This document shows, piece after piece, positions 63,931-64,000 of a stretch of DNA of 64,000 nt. The first letter of the stretch is position 1, and each line of letters begins with the position of its first letter. The DNA comes from Mariprofundaceae bacterium (GTDB lineage: Bacteria; Pseudomonadota; Zetaproteobacteria; Mariprofundales; Mariprofundaceae), in assembly GCA_030950925.1 (NCBI GenBank), contig JAUZQO010000007.1, positions 16,062-80,061 of the forward strand, given 5' to 3'. The notes beneath the pieces are model-generated. The model saw only the letters and a program-made list of their open reading frames with translations. It ran no database searches and was not told the origin of the DNA. A program made the translations under genes and the position numbers.

Positions 63931-64000
63931 TGGAGGCAGGGGCGAGAATCGAACTCGCGAATAAAGGATTTGCAGTCCTCCGCCGTAGCCACTGAGCCAC
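63931..64000 (-). tRNA. tRNA-Cys(GCA), 5' end cut by window edge
   Basis: 70 bases visible. The 3' CCA, T arm GAGTTCGATTCTC and anticodon loop with GCA in 'GGACTGCAAATCC' are clear; the D arm reads GGCTCAGTGGC. The first few acceptor bases lie beyond the window. Co-oriented with tRNA-Leu, 27 bases apart. Confidence 0.93.

Overview
The window is a dense stretch of bacterial chromosome (moderate GC, mid-40s % by eye) with no rRNA, CRISPR or prophage. The gene neighbourhoods are those of an aquatic, flagellated, Gram-negative proteobacterium: TonB/BtuFCD, BamC-like lipoprotein, Mla lipid transport, zapA-6S RNA-ygfA, tpiA-secG-tRNA-Leu, the complete str-S10-spc-alpha ribosomal superoperon, and a sigma-54-controlled flagellar basal-body operon. 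Several details are unlike E. coli: four-cysteine S14, L24 and adenylate kinase, adk-infA inside the spc operon, a MotE-like protein after fliJ, and a YmdB phosphodiesterase. My best guess is a Zetaproteobacterium (Mariprofundus/Ghiorsea-like) or a nearby deep proteobacterial lineage. That is inference from gene order and family type, not from a search.

Layout. 1-2924: 3' end of tonB followed by btuF-btuC-btuD (vitamin B12 uptake), all overlapping by a few bases. 3030-7010: BamC-like lipoprotein, ppnP, ilvE, gph, thiE, thiD. 7047-12924: mlaF-mlaE-mlaD-mlaC, then a giant YhdP/AsmA-family protein; a strong intrinsic terminator sits inside the first codons of that gene. 12961-15858 (minus strand): ccdA, a ZapB-like coiled coil, zapA, 6S RNA, 5-formyl-THF cyclo-ligase, ymdB. 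16165-19680: a substrate-binding-domain/PAS/histidine-kinase/receiver sensor gene cut in two by a 129-bp miniature inverted-repeat element. 19787-21074: tpiA, secG, tRNA-Leu(GAG), terminator.

21117-39609: one promoter (TTGACA-17-TATGTT) followed by rpsL, rpsG, fusA, tuf, the S10, spc and alpha gene sets with secY, adk, infA, rpmJ and rpoA, ending at a clear terminator after rplQ. 39631-43994: a flippase-like membrane protein, then on the minus strand a double cyclic-nucleotide-domain protein, an M24 peptidase and a YihY membrane protein. 44161-56156: two sigma-54 activators flanking a secreted TPR protein, then flgB-flgC-fliE-fliF-fliG-fliH-fliI-fliJ and a MotE-like gene, i.e. the early rod, MS ring, C ring and export ATPase of the flagellum. 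56354-64000: RhlE-type RNA helicase, a hybrid histidine kinase (minus), an M48 membrane protease, panB-panC-panD (pantothenate/CoA synthesis), a kinase whose receiver domain is truncated, and tRNA-Leu(UAA) and tRNA-Cys on the minus strand.

Nothing here is a clear undescribed multi-gene system. The most notable observations are the mobile element that separates the sensor input from its kinase, the terminator embedded in the start of the YhdP-family gene between two opposing lipid-transport functions, the secreted TPR protein wedged between flagellar regulators (one of which has a degenerate receiver), and the receiver remnant after panD.
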